From NCBI GenBank assembly GCA_910589095.1, contig CAJUSN010000158.1:1-5208 (forward strand): DNA of 5,208 nucleotides, written 5' to 3'. A program made the position numbers and the translations under genes. Origin of the DNA: an uncultured Muribaculaceae bacterium (GTDB lineage Bacteria > Bacteroidota > Bacteroidia > Bacteroidales > Muribaculaceae). Positions 1 to 5,208 of this stretch are shown here, in pieces (position 1 is the first letter of the stretch; the number at the start of each line of letters is the position of its first letter). The notes beneath the pieces are model-generated. The model was not told the DNA's origin and searched no databases. It saw nothing but the letters and a program-made list of their open reading frames with translations.

Positions 1-1132
1 GATCTACACCGGCACACTCACCGTCACCCTGTTTGGTGAAGACTCTGTAACTCCCGATACTGAGGTAAAATTCCTCACCATGAGCGATGACACCTACACC
101 CTTCTGCTTGAAAACTTCGGTGGCGAAGGTGACGACAACATGGGAAGCATCGAAGTACCCGGTATCACCCGTGAAGGCGACAACCTCTCCGGCCATGCCG
201 ACAACATCGTCCTCATGGGCGGTTCAATCCAGGCCACGGCTGACCTCACCGGCGTGATCGAAGGTGAAGACATCACCATCAACCTTGACGTGGTATGGGC
301 AAGCGGCGTCGAAGACCTCGGCGACGTACACATCCCCGTTGTATTCACCACCAAATCCTCAGAAGAACCCGTTCAGCTCTCATTCCGCCGCAAGTACACC
401 GACGGCTCCAAGCGTTACTACAACGAAATCTCCTATCTCGTAGGCGAAAACACCGAAATCCAGACTGCTTATTACACCGCTGATCCCACTGCCGAGGATT
501 ACTTCGTGACTCCTCTCCAGAACCAGTGGCAGGAAGAAGGCGCATATATCGATCTCACCGACAAGATGATCGAAATCCCCGTTGACGCCGAAAACTTCAC
601 CATGATCCTCAAGGGCCTCTCCGGTTCAGCCATCAACTGGTCACAAAGCTGCGTATATGTCGATTGGAACGGAAACGGTTCATTCATCGACGACGGCGAA
701 ACCAACGGCGTGATCAACCGCGACATCAAACCCAACCAGACAGGCGGCGGCATGGTTATGACCGAGACCGGCGACCGCGATGTAATCGACCTCCCCGCCG
801 ACGTGAATATAGGTGACACATTCTCAATGCTGATCTGCCTTACCGAGCCCAAGGGCGTGGATGGTACAGGTGACCTCTGGGGCACCAGTTGGGAATGGTC
901 CACCGAGATCTTCAACGAAAACCTATGCTCGCTCATCAACGGTCAGGCTTACGGCCTCACCCTCAAGATCACCGACAGCCTGGCTGCCATTGACAACGTT
1001 GCTACCGACGCCGACAACGCTCCCGTAGAATACTACAACCTCCAGGGTATCCGCGTTAACGCTGACCAGCTCGTACCCGGCATCTACGTTGTTCGTCAGG
1101 GCAACCGCACCGCCAAAGTTCTCGTGAAGTAA
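1..1132 (+). CDS. Calycin-like / GEVED-like surface protein with T9SS-type tail (5' partial)
   Basis: The frame is open from base 2, so the ATG at base 80 is internal and the true start is upstream of the window; 376 residues are visible. Residues 1 to about 115 match the Bacteroidetes calycin-like beta-barrel domain: IYTGTLTVTL at the very start, then YTLLLENF, an LMGGSI turn near 71-76 and a DITINLDVVW strand. Residues from about 170 to 325 resemble a GEVED domain, with the acidic, putatively calcium-binding motif VYVDWNGNGSF at 218-228 followed by DDGE. The end (EYYNLQGIRV from 343, then PGIYVVRQGN) resembles the C-terminal sorting tails of Bacteroidales secreted proteins, probably read by the type IX secretion system. 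Inferred role: an exported surface or extracellular protein, possibly binding a glycan or protein. No catalytic motif is visible. Codons strongly favour C in the third position (atc, acc, ctc, gac), unlike the downstream genes, which suggests high expression. Substrate unknown; family assignment fairly sure, function not. Confidence 0.85.
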   Translation, partial: IYTGTLTVTLFGEDSVTPDTEVKFLTMSDDTYTLLLENFGGEGDDNMGSIEVPGITREGDNLSGHADNIVLMGGSIQATADLTGVIEGEDITINLDVVWASGVEDLGDVHIPVVFTTKSSEEPVQLSFRRKYTDGSKRYYNEISYLVGENTEIQTAYYTADPTAEDYFVTPLQNQWQEEGAYIDLTDKMIEIPVDAENFTMILKGLSGSAINWSQSCVYVDWNGNGSFIDDGETNGVINRDIKPNQTGGGMVMTETGDRDVIDLPADVNIGDTFSMLICLTEPKGVDGTGDLWGTSWEWSTEIFNENLCSLINGQAYGLTLKITDSLAAIDNVATDADNAPVEYYNLQGIRVNADQLVPGIYVVRQGNRTAKVLVK

Positions 1133-1154
1133 TTCACCCGAATCTCATAAACTC

Positions 1155-1191
1155 AAAGCGCGAGGCCACTCCGGCCCCGCGCTTTTGTTTT
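1155..1191 (+). terminator. Intrinsic terminator of the surface-protein gene
   Basis: A stem of AAAGCGCG (1155-1162) pairs with CGCGCTTT (1178-1185). After one A/C mismatch it continues as GGCC (1164-1167) with GGCC (1173-1176), closing a 5-nt loop ACTCC. The run TTTTGTTTT follows directly. It lies 22 bp after the stop codon at 1130-1132, so it very likely ends that transcript. Confidence 0.9.
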
Positions 1192-1221
1192 CACCCCGCT
1201 CACCATAGGGTAATTCGGTCG

Positions 1222-1257
1222 ATAGCTATTATAGCTAAGATAGCTATTGTAGCAGGA
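1222..1257. repeat. 9-bp tandem repeat built on palindromic TAGCTA
   Basis: Three consecutive 9-bp units (ATAGCTATT, ATAGCTAAG, ATAGCTATT at 1222, 1231 and 1240) are followed by a degenerate fourth (GTAGCAGGA at 1249). Each of the three good units contains the perfect palindrome TAGCTA, so the array looks alike on both strands. It sits between two terminators that face each other, in DNA with no plausible gene. Function unknown; it could be a simple-sequence expansion, a protein-binding array or a local recombination or hairpin site. Confidence 0.75.
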
Positions 1258-1270
1258 TTTCTGATTCAAT

Positions 1271-1306
1271 AAAAAAACTCCATGAGCAATGAAGTCATGG
1301 AGCTTT
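1271..1306 (-). terminator. Intrinsic terminator of the tRNA-Leu gene
   Basis: Read on the minus strand, an 8-bp perfect stem CTCCATGA / TCATGGAG (1295-1302 with 1278-1285) encloses a 9-nt loop and is followed by seven T residues (complement of 1271-1277). Flanking A-T pairs extend the stem beyond one mismatch. It starts a few bases after the 3' end of the tRNA at 1311 and is correctly oriented to end its transcript. Confidence 0.88.
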
Positions 1307-1310
1307 GAAG

Positions 1311-1392
1311 TGCGCACGAAGGGACTCGAACCCCCACGTCGTAAGACACTAGATCCTAAGTCTAGCGCGGCTACCAATTACGCCACGTGCGC
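1311..1392 (-). tRNA. tRNA-Leu, anticodon UAG
   Basis: An 82-nt class II tRNA on the minus strand. The acceptor stem GCGCACG (1386-1392) pairs perfectly with CGTGCGC (1312-1318), leaving A as the discriminator base, as expected for leucine. The D-arm has GGTAGCC. The anticodon stem CTAGA/TCTAG encloses loop CTTAGGA, giving anticodon UAG, which decodes CUA and probably other CUN codons. A long variable arm follows (GTC-TTAC-GAC), then a T-arm with loop TTCGAGT and two G-U pairs in its stem. CCA is not encoded: CTT follows the discriminator, so CCA must be added by the nucleotidyltransferase. It is a single-gene unit with its own promoter and terminator. Confidence 0.97.
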
Positions 1393-1404
1393 TTAATTCG
1401 GGTG

Positions 1405-1435
1405 CAAAGTTAGCATTTTATTTTGACTTACCAAA
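1405..1435 (-). promoter_or_regulatory. Bacteroidetes-type promoter of tRNA-Leu
   Basis: On the minus strand, TTTG (complement of 1432-1435) is followed after 19 bp by TAACTTTG (complement of 1405-1412). This matches the known Bacteroides -33/-7 consensus TTTG-N19/21-TAnnTTTG. Transcription should begin about five bases further on, giving a 5' leader of roughly seven bases before the mature tRNA end at 1392. Confidence 0.85.
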
Positions 1436-1710
1436 GAAGTGACTTAAACTTTTTGCAAACAATTTGCAAGATTTGCGAAATTGAATTGCAGAAACCCCAA
1501 AAGTAACTTATCCGTATACAGAGGGAAACTTAGAAAGCTTATAAAATCAATCACGGTGAGCGTGGACATTCCGGCGAAACATTCCGGAGGCCGTGGCCGT
1601 TATTATTTCAACCAATGAGCTGAATTCATATGAACCGTCAGGAGTGCTTCTCTTGACAAACATAGCATATTGATTTGAGTTCATAATGCGCCTATTCATC
1701 AATAAATAAC
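1436..1710. other. Non-coding spacer between the tRNA promoter and the CLC gene
   Basis: No credible gene on either strand. It contains a cluster of TTTGCAA-like words (1452-1491), two copies of ACATTCCGG (1566-1574 and 1579-1587), and a 5-bp complementary pair CACGG (1552-1556) / CCGTG (1591-1595) flanking those copies. I found no exact TAnnTTTG box here for the CLC gene. The nearest near-match is TTGATTTG at 1670-1677, but it lacks a correctly spaced TTG. The spacer should hold the CLC promoter and 5' UTR. I recognise no known riboswitch in it; in particular I see no fluoride-riboswitch consensus. Confidence 0.6.
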
Positions 1711-3129
1711 ATGGACAACCAACCCGCTACACAAAAAACCGACAAACCGACTGAACGGAAAAGCCAGAGCCAACGTTTGGCCTGTCGGTGCGTGCGCTGC
1801 ATGGGGGAACGTCCTTTCATATTTATACTTTCTGCTCTTGTCGGTGTTGGAACAGGCATCATGGCTTGCCTGCTAAAGCAAGCGATAGCGCACATATCGG
1901 AGCTGATTTCAGCACATTTGCCATCACAGGGGCCGGATTGGTCGTTATTGGCTGTGCCCGCGGTGGGAGTGATGATAGTTGTGGGACTAAAGCATTTATG
2001 GTTCAAGGGAAACATTAGCCACGGGGTAAGAGTTATCCGGGAACACATAAAGAGCGATAATGCGCATCTGCCCACACAAATTACTTATTCACCACTTGTT
2101 TCCACGGCAATAACCCTCGGGCTTGGAGGTTCGGCGGGTGCCGAGGGCCCGATTGCGTTCAGCGGAGCGGCGCTTGGGAGCTGTGCAGCGCGTGGGTTCG
2201 GGATTACCGGGCGGATGGCAATGATAATGATGGCTTGTGGCGCGGGCGCAGGTATAGCCGCCATATTCAAGGCACCGATAGGTGGCGCGCTGTTTGTGTT
2301 GGAGTGTCTTCGTATGGGGTTGGGCTCGTTCGGAGTTATGGTGCTCTTTGTCACAACGCTCGTTGCAGCTATCACGGCCACCGCTCTGCAAGGCTTCACC
2401 TTGGATCTGGTGATGGACCAGGTGACATATTATAATCCACACATATTGCCTTGGGCCTTGGCGTTGGGTGTGTTCTGTGGAGTCTATTCGCTTTATTACA
2501 GTTACATAATGAAATTGATAGAGCGATGGTTGAACAGGATGCAGAATCCCTGGATAAAAGGTTGCCTTGCCGGTGTGCTGACCGGTGTGTGCCTGCTGCT
2601 CTTCCCATCACTTTACGGCGAAGGATATAAGGTGATGAGCCAAATGCTTAACGGCAATTTCAGTGCTTTGACTTTCGGCACAATGCTGTCAGGTGCCACG
2701 CCAACACCGGGCTTGATACTGATTGTTGCCACCGGGATACTCGCCATAAAGTGTTTCGCCACCTCATTGAGCTACAACGGAGGTGGCGTGACAGGAGAAT
2801 TTGCACCAACGCTATTTGCCGGATGTTTCGCCGGTTACGTATTCGGAGCGGGTTGCAATTATCTGTTCGGGACTGATCTGCCGGTGAGCCAACTGGCATT
2901 CATGGGAATGGCAGGGGTGATGGCGGGTGCCATACGCGCTCCACTTATGGCAATATTTCTTGTGGTGGAAATGTCGTCGGCCTATTCGTTGCTCCTGCCA
3001 TTGTCTGCCACGGCATCCATTTCGTTCGGCATTGTGAGAGGCTTCACTGCCGACAGCTTCTTCACACGCAGAATGGACCGAAAAAACGGACTGATGTGGA
3101 AACTTCTGCGACTTATGCATCTGAAGTGA
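1711..3129 (+). CDS. CLC-family chloride channel / transporter
   Basis: A 472-residue inner-membrane protein, close to the length of E. coli ClcA, with no CBS or RCK domain. CLC proteins move chloride or similar anions as dimers, as channels or as anion/proton antiporters. Visible signatures: the anion-pore and gating segment LGGSAGAEGP (138-147), in which E145 aligns with the external gating glutamate E148 of ClcA; FKAPIGGALFVLE (186-198), matching the ClcA segment FNAPLAGILFIIE; the GxFxP motif as GEFAP (362-366); and IRAPLMAIFLVVEM (408-421). Deviations: the GSGIP motif is replaced by ISHGV (102-106), the ClcA proton glutamate E203 aligns with C199, and the pore tyrosine Y445 aligns with F451. 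These suggest a channel-like or altered coupling mode; I recall similar changes in other Bacteroidetes members. The ATG at 1711 is the first in frame after a stop at 1684-1686 and follows an A/T-rich stretch without a Shine-Dalgarno sequence. The 30-residue basic N-terminus contains CxCxxC (25-30). It stands 55 bp before the next gene. Confidence 0.93.
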   Translation: MDNQPATQKTDKPTERKSQSQRLACRCVRCMGERPFIFILSALVGVGTGIMACLLKQAIAHISELISAHLPSQGPDWSLLAVPAVGVMIVVGLKHLWFKGNISHGVRVIREHIKSDNAHLPTQITYSPLVSTAITLGLGGSAGAEGPIAFSGAALGSCAARGFGITGRMAMIMMACGAGAGIAAIFKAPIGGALFVLECLRMGLGSFGVMVLFVTTLVAAITATALQGFTLDLVMDQVTYYNPHILPWALALGVFCGVYSLYYSYIMKLIERWLNRMQNPWIKGCLAGVLTGVCLLLFPSLYGEGYKVMSQMLNGNFSALTFGTMLSGATPTPGLILIVATGILAIKCFATSLSYNGGGVTGEFAPTLFAGCFAGYVFGAGCNYLFGTDLPVSQLAFMGMAGVMAGAIRAPLMAIFLVVEMSSAYSLLLPLSATASISFGIVRGFTADSFFTRRMDRKNGLMWKLLRLMHLK

Positions 3130-3149
3130 CATTAGAGCGCTTGACGCGG

Positions 3150-3180
3150 TTGTATGAGTCAGCGCAAAAATGTATTTTTG
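3150..3180 (+). promoter_or_regulatory. Bacteroidetes-type promoter of the RNA methyltransferase
   Basis: TTG at 3150-3152, a 20-bp spacer, then TATTTTTG at 3173-3180 fit the TTG-N19/21-TAnnTTTG consensus. The expected start site is about 3183-3186, at or within two bases of the ATG at 3185. The -7 box lies within an 18-bp palindrome (3164-3181). The bases after the box (CATC) resemble those after the tRNA promoter box (CACC), suggesting a shared extended TTTGCAYC form. Confidence 0.75.
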
Positions 3181-3181
3181 C
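3164..3181. promoter_or_regulatory. 18-bp palindrome over the -7 box (possible operator)
   Basis: GCAAAAAT (3164-3171) and ATTTTTGC (3174-3181) are perfect inverted repeats separated by GT. The right arm covers nearly all of the -7 element of the methyltransferase promoter, so a dimeric repressor bound here would block transcription. The 2-nt centre makes it a poor RNA hairpin, and no repressor gene is nearby. It may also be chance in an A/T-rich promoter. Confidence 0.45.
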
Positions 3182-3184
3182 ATC

Positions 3185-4003
3185 ATGAAACCGAGCAACT
3201 CAACCCCCGACATTATAGAGATCACATCGCTGAATGATGAACGAGTGGCGATTTTTTCATCACTCACAGAAACCCAACTCCGTTCACGCGTAGACCCCTC
3301 GCAAGCCATATTCATCGCCGAAAGTCCCAAAGTGATAAAGGTAGCGCTTGACAAGGGACACGAGCCGCTGGCACTGCTATGTGAACAGCGACACATAACG
3401 GGAGATGCAGCTGAAATAATTGGGCGAATGCCTGGCGTTCCCGTCTATACCGGCACCCGGGAGGTGTTGGCTTCGCTCACAGGCTATACGCTGACACGAG
3501 GTGTGCTGTGCGCCATGCGAAGGCCTGAGTGCAAACCATTGGCGGAAATTGCTGTGAATGCACGTCGCATAGCGGTGATCGATTCCGTTACAGACACCAC
3601 GAACATAGGCGCTATATTCCGCTCGGCAGCAGCCCTTGGGATAGATGCCGTGGCGCTTACGCGTCAGTCTTGCGATCCGCTCAACCGACGGTCAGTCCGA
3701 GTGTCAATGGGGTCGGTGTTTCTCGTTCCGTGGACGTGGGTGGATGACCCGATTGAAGACTTGAAACGGATTGGATTCAGAACGGCCGCTATGGCACTTC
3801 GTGCCGATTCAGTGAATGTTGATGATGCGGCACTTATGGCTGAAGAAAAGCTTGCCATCATACTCGGTACGGAGGGCGACGGGCTGGCCGACAGAGTGAT
3901 AGATGGGGCGGATTACACGGTTTGCATACCGATGGCCCACGGTGTTGACTCATTAAATGTGGCGGCTGCATCAGCTGTGGCGTTTTGGCAGCTGACACGT
4001 TAA
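3185..4003 (+). CDS. SpoU/TrmH-family RNA 2'-O-methyltransferase
   Basis: A 272-residue cytoplasmic enzyme predicted to transfer a methyl group from S-adenosylmethionine to a ribose 2'-OH of tRNA or rRNA. Residues 1 to about 110 form an N-terminal substrate-binding region containing IFIAESPKVI (42-51), typical of the family. The C-terminal SPOUT (trefoil-knot) domain shows all three SpoU motifs: motif 1 NIGAIFR (140-146), with the expected Asn and Arg; motif 2 ILGTEGDGL (226-234); and motif 3 IPMAHGVDSLNVAAASAVAF (248-267). The target nucleotide cannot be told from sequence. The start at 3185 is preferred over the in-frame ATG at 3170 because the latter lies upstream of and overlapping the promoter's -7 box, and would add only MYFCI. 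No alternative ATG exists before residue 82, and the conserved N-terminus begins near residue 10. The mRNA is therefore probably leaderless. It converges with the DUF2851 gene, 22 bp away. Confidence 0.92.
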   Translation: MKPSNSTPDIIEITSLNDERVAIFSSLTETQLRSRVDPSQAIFIAESPKVIKVALDKGHEPLALLCEQRHITGDAAEIIGRMPGVPVYTGTREVLASLTGYTLTRGVLCAMRRPECKPLAEIAVNARRIAVIDSVTDTTNIGAIFRSAAALGIDAVALTRQSCDPLNRRSVRVSMGSVFLVPWTWVDDPIEDLKRIGFRTAAMALRADSVNVDDAALMAEEKLAIILGTEGDGLADRVIDGADYTVCIPMAHGVDSLNVAAASAVAFWQLTR

Positions 4004-4025
4004 CCGAAAAGCGAATGGAACACAA

Positions 4026-5208
4026 TCACTCACGACCGGCACGTGAGGAAAGATAGCGGTGCCCAATACGGCAATAGAGGCATTTGTGCTGCTCACAGTA
4101 CTGCCTGCGGAGCTGAAGCACGGCCTGGGAGGTGAAAGCATCCCGAGATTTAACACCGGCACGCTCAAATAACTGGACCACAGTATTGCTCTCGGGCGGA
4201 AGGGATTGAAGAAGTTCAATGGCTCCATCGGTCAAAGAGCTATTGTCATGCACCAGCCCATAGGCCATTTGCAAGGGTACAACCGCATTTATTACCAAGC
4301 CGGCAAGTGAGCCACGGCTTAATGCGGCCGGCACGCGGCCCTTTGCTGCTCCGAATGTGAAATGTGAAAGCCAATAAGGCGAGAGCTGTGGTGAAAAAAG
4401 CTTGGAAGCGTCCTCGACAGTCTTCACGTCAAGAATCCTTGCAAGCATGCGGAAACCGCCGGCAAGCATTGCAGCAAGAGTGGCTATGCGGCGGTGTGGG
4501 AAGTTTCCGGGCCGCATCCGTGCCATCTTCCATATCATGCCATCGGGCTTCCGGAGTCCGAATTTATGAGCCAGAAAACTATACTCGCGACGCAATCCAT
4601 CTACATACTCACCCCATGCACGCTCGTCGTCAAGAAGACCGCTCTGACCGAACAGGAGAGCCTCGATGGAAGTAAGCGAGTCACTGTGTTTACCCACAAA
4701 AATCAGTGGTAATGAAAGAGCCAACCGCTCGAAGGGATCACCGTTAACGCCAAATCCAAGCGCTCGCGCCACAGTGACATAGCACGTTGATTCCCAATCG
4801 CCTTTAAATCGCAGCAGAAGATCATCAATGCGGGCGGTTTTACCATATATCCTTTCGTAGGCAAGAGAATCTATCCATGAAGAGATGTGCAGCGGAGGAA
4901 TATCAGCAATCAAGGTAGCACACGGGAGATCAATGTCGGAACGCCCTACAAGATCGCGATACTGATCGCTGAAGGAGGGATTGCATGGCATGCGCATCTG
5001 AGGGATGACCTCGCCATTTGAACGGCAGATTTCAGTGTCGTCCTTATACACCACATGCAGAATAACGGAATCGTAGGCAACGTTTCCATCATGGCCATGC
5101 CTGTGCCAATCACTTGCCCTGACATGTATCTCAACGTCGCCGGCCCACAAACGGCCGCCAATTACTATTTTAGCATTGAAAAAGTCAGGACCGGAGCCTG
5201 TGTTGATA
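4026..5208 (-). CDS. DUF2851 family protein (5' partial)
   Basis: The minus-strand frame is open to the window edge (first whole codon 5205-5207), giving 393 visible residues that begin INTGSGPDFFNAKI. The TTG at 5148-5150 is an internal Leu codon, not the start, because conserved sequence continues upstream of it. I recognise the Bacteroidetes DUF2851 family from GPDFFNAKI (6-14), GDVEIHVRASDW (23-34), HRHGHD (35-40) and YDSVILHVVY (45-54); family members usually have a few tens more residues at the N-terminus. No biochemical function is established to my knowledge. The spacing of GPD (6-8), VEIH (25-28) and the following strand resembles a PD-(D/E)XK nuclease core, which is inference. The C-terminus carries a cysteine cluster C371-x4-C376-x2-C379 within the CLYCRIG context, which could bind zinc or an iron-sulfur cluster. 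No signal peptide or membrane segment is visible in the part present, so it is probably cytoplasmic. Confidence 0.88.
   Translation of the reverse strand, partial: INTGSGPDFFNAKIVIGGRLWAGDVEIHVRASDWHRHGHDGNVAYDSVILHVVYKDDTEICRSNGEVIPQMRMPCNPSFSDQYRDLVGRSDIDLPCATLIADIPPLHISSWIDSLAYERIYGKTARIDDLLLRFKGDWESTCYVTVARALGFGVNGDPFERLALSLPLIFVGKHSDSLTSIEALLFGQSGLLDDERAWGEYVDGLRREYSFLAHKFGLRKPDGMIWKMARMRPGNFPHRRIATLAAMLAGGFRMLARILDVKTVEDASKLFSPQLSPYWLSHFTFGAAKGRVPAALSRGSLAGLVINAVVPLQMAYGLVHDNSSLTDGAIELLQSLPPESNTVVQLFERAGVKSRDAFTSQAVLQLRRQYCEQHKCLYCRIGHRYLSSRAGRE
4029..4047. other. Small hairpin at the convergent gene ends
   Basis: CTCACG (4029-4034) and CGTGAG (4042-4047) form a perfect 6-bp stem with a 7-nt loop. 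It lies over the last codons of the DUF2851 gene and 25 bp after the methyltransferase stop. There is no T-run on the plus-strand side and only a loose T-rich stretch on the minus-strand side, so it is at best a weak bidirectional terminator. Confidence 0.3.

Noticed and set aside
499..939. 146-codon minus-strand open frame opposite the surface protein
   Set aside because: It arises from the strong third-position C bias of the real gene on the plus strand and has no family resemblance.
80..1132. Complete gene starting at the ATG at base 80
   Set aside because: The frame is open back to base 2, and the upstream residues IYTGTLTVTL belong to the same calycin-like domain, so the gene is truncated by the window edge.
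1153..1377. Minus-strand open frame across the tRNA and tandem repeat
   Set aside because: It runs through both terminators and most of the tRNA gene; its NSYLSYNSY-like stretch is simply the translated 9-bp repeat.
1653..1681. Sigma70-like TTGACA promoter for the CLC gene
   Set aside because: No TATAAT-like box stands at 16-18 bp, and the near-match TTGATTTG is only 14 bp from the TTG, too short for the Bacteroidetes spacing.
1500..1710. Fluoride riboswitch controlling the CLC gene
   Set aside because: I could not find the conserved fluoride-riboswitch sequence elements, and the protein does not clearly show CLC-F motifs.
3170..3184. ATG at 3170 as the methyltransferase start
   Set aside because: It lies before and overlaps the promoter's -7 box and would add only five non-conserved residues.
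2812..3396. 194-codon minus-strand open frame
   Set aside because: It is antisense to two well-supported genes and their promoter region, shows low-complexity composition and has no recognisable motif.
4364..4712. Plus-strand open frames opposite the DUF2851 gene
   Set aside because: They are antisense to a conserved coding frame, Arg-rich and without motifs.
5148..5150. TTG start codon for the DUF2851 gene
   Set aside because: The frame continues to the window edge with conserved family residues GPDFFNAKI upstream, so this is an internal leucine.

Overview
The window most likely comes from a gut-type member of the Bacteroidales (phylum Bacteroidetes), probably near Muribaculaceae, Bacteroides or Prevotella. 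Four independent signs support this: two promoters of the Bacteroidetes form TTG-N19/20-TAnnTTTG; no Shine-Dalgarno sequences at the visible starts; a surface protein with a calycin-like domain, a GEVED-like domain and a YYNLQGIRV C-terminal tail; and a DUF2851 protein. Family assignments are from memory of conserved motifs, not from a search.

Layout. 1-1132 (+): the C-terminal 376 residues of a large secreted or surface protein, with its start outside the window, closed by a strong intrinsic terminator at 1155-1191. 1222-1257: a small 9-bp tandem repeat of the palindrome TAGCTA. 1271-1306 (-): the terminator of a tRNA-Leu(UAG) gene at 1311-1392 (-), which has its own promoter at 1405-1435 (-). 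1436-1710: a non-coding spacer with short repeats and a possible weak stem. 1711-3129 (+): a CLC-family chloride channel/transporter. 3185-4003 (+): a SpoU/TrmH-type RNA 2'-O-methyltransferase. Its promoter ends almost on the start codon, so the mRNA is probably leaderless. 4026-5208 (-): a DUF2851 protein, convergent with the methyltransferase at a gap of only 22 bp. Its 5' end lies outside the window.

The genes look like independent housekeeping or envelope units, not one pathway. The surface protein, the tRNA and the methyltransferase each have their own terminator or promoter, and directions alternate. I see no mobile element, CRISPR array, toxin-antitoxin pair, defence cassette or other evidently new multi-gene system. 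The points most worth checking are the leaderless start inside a palindromic promoter, the non-canonical residues of the CLC protein, and the nuclease-like core plus cysteine cluster in the DUF2851 protein.
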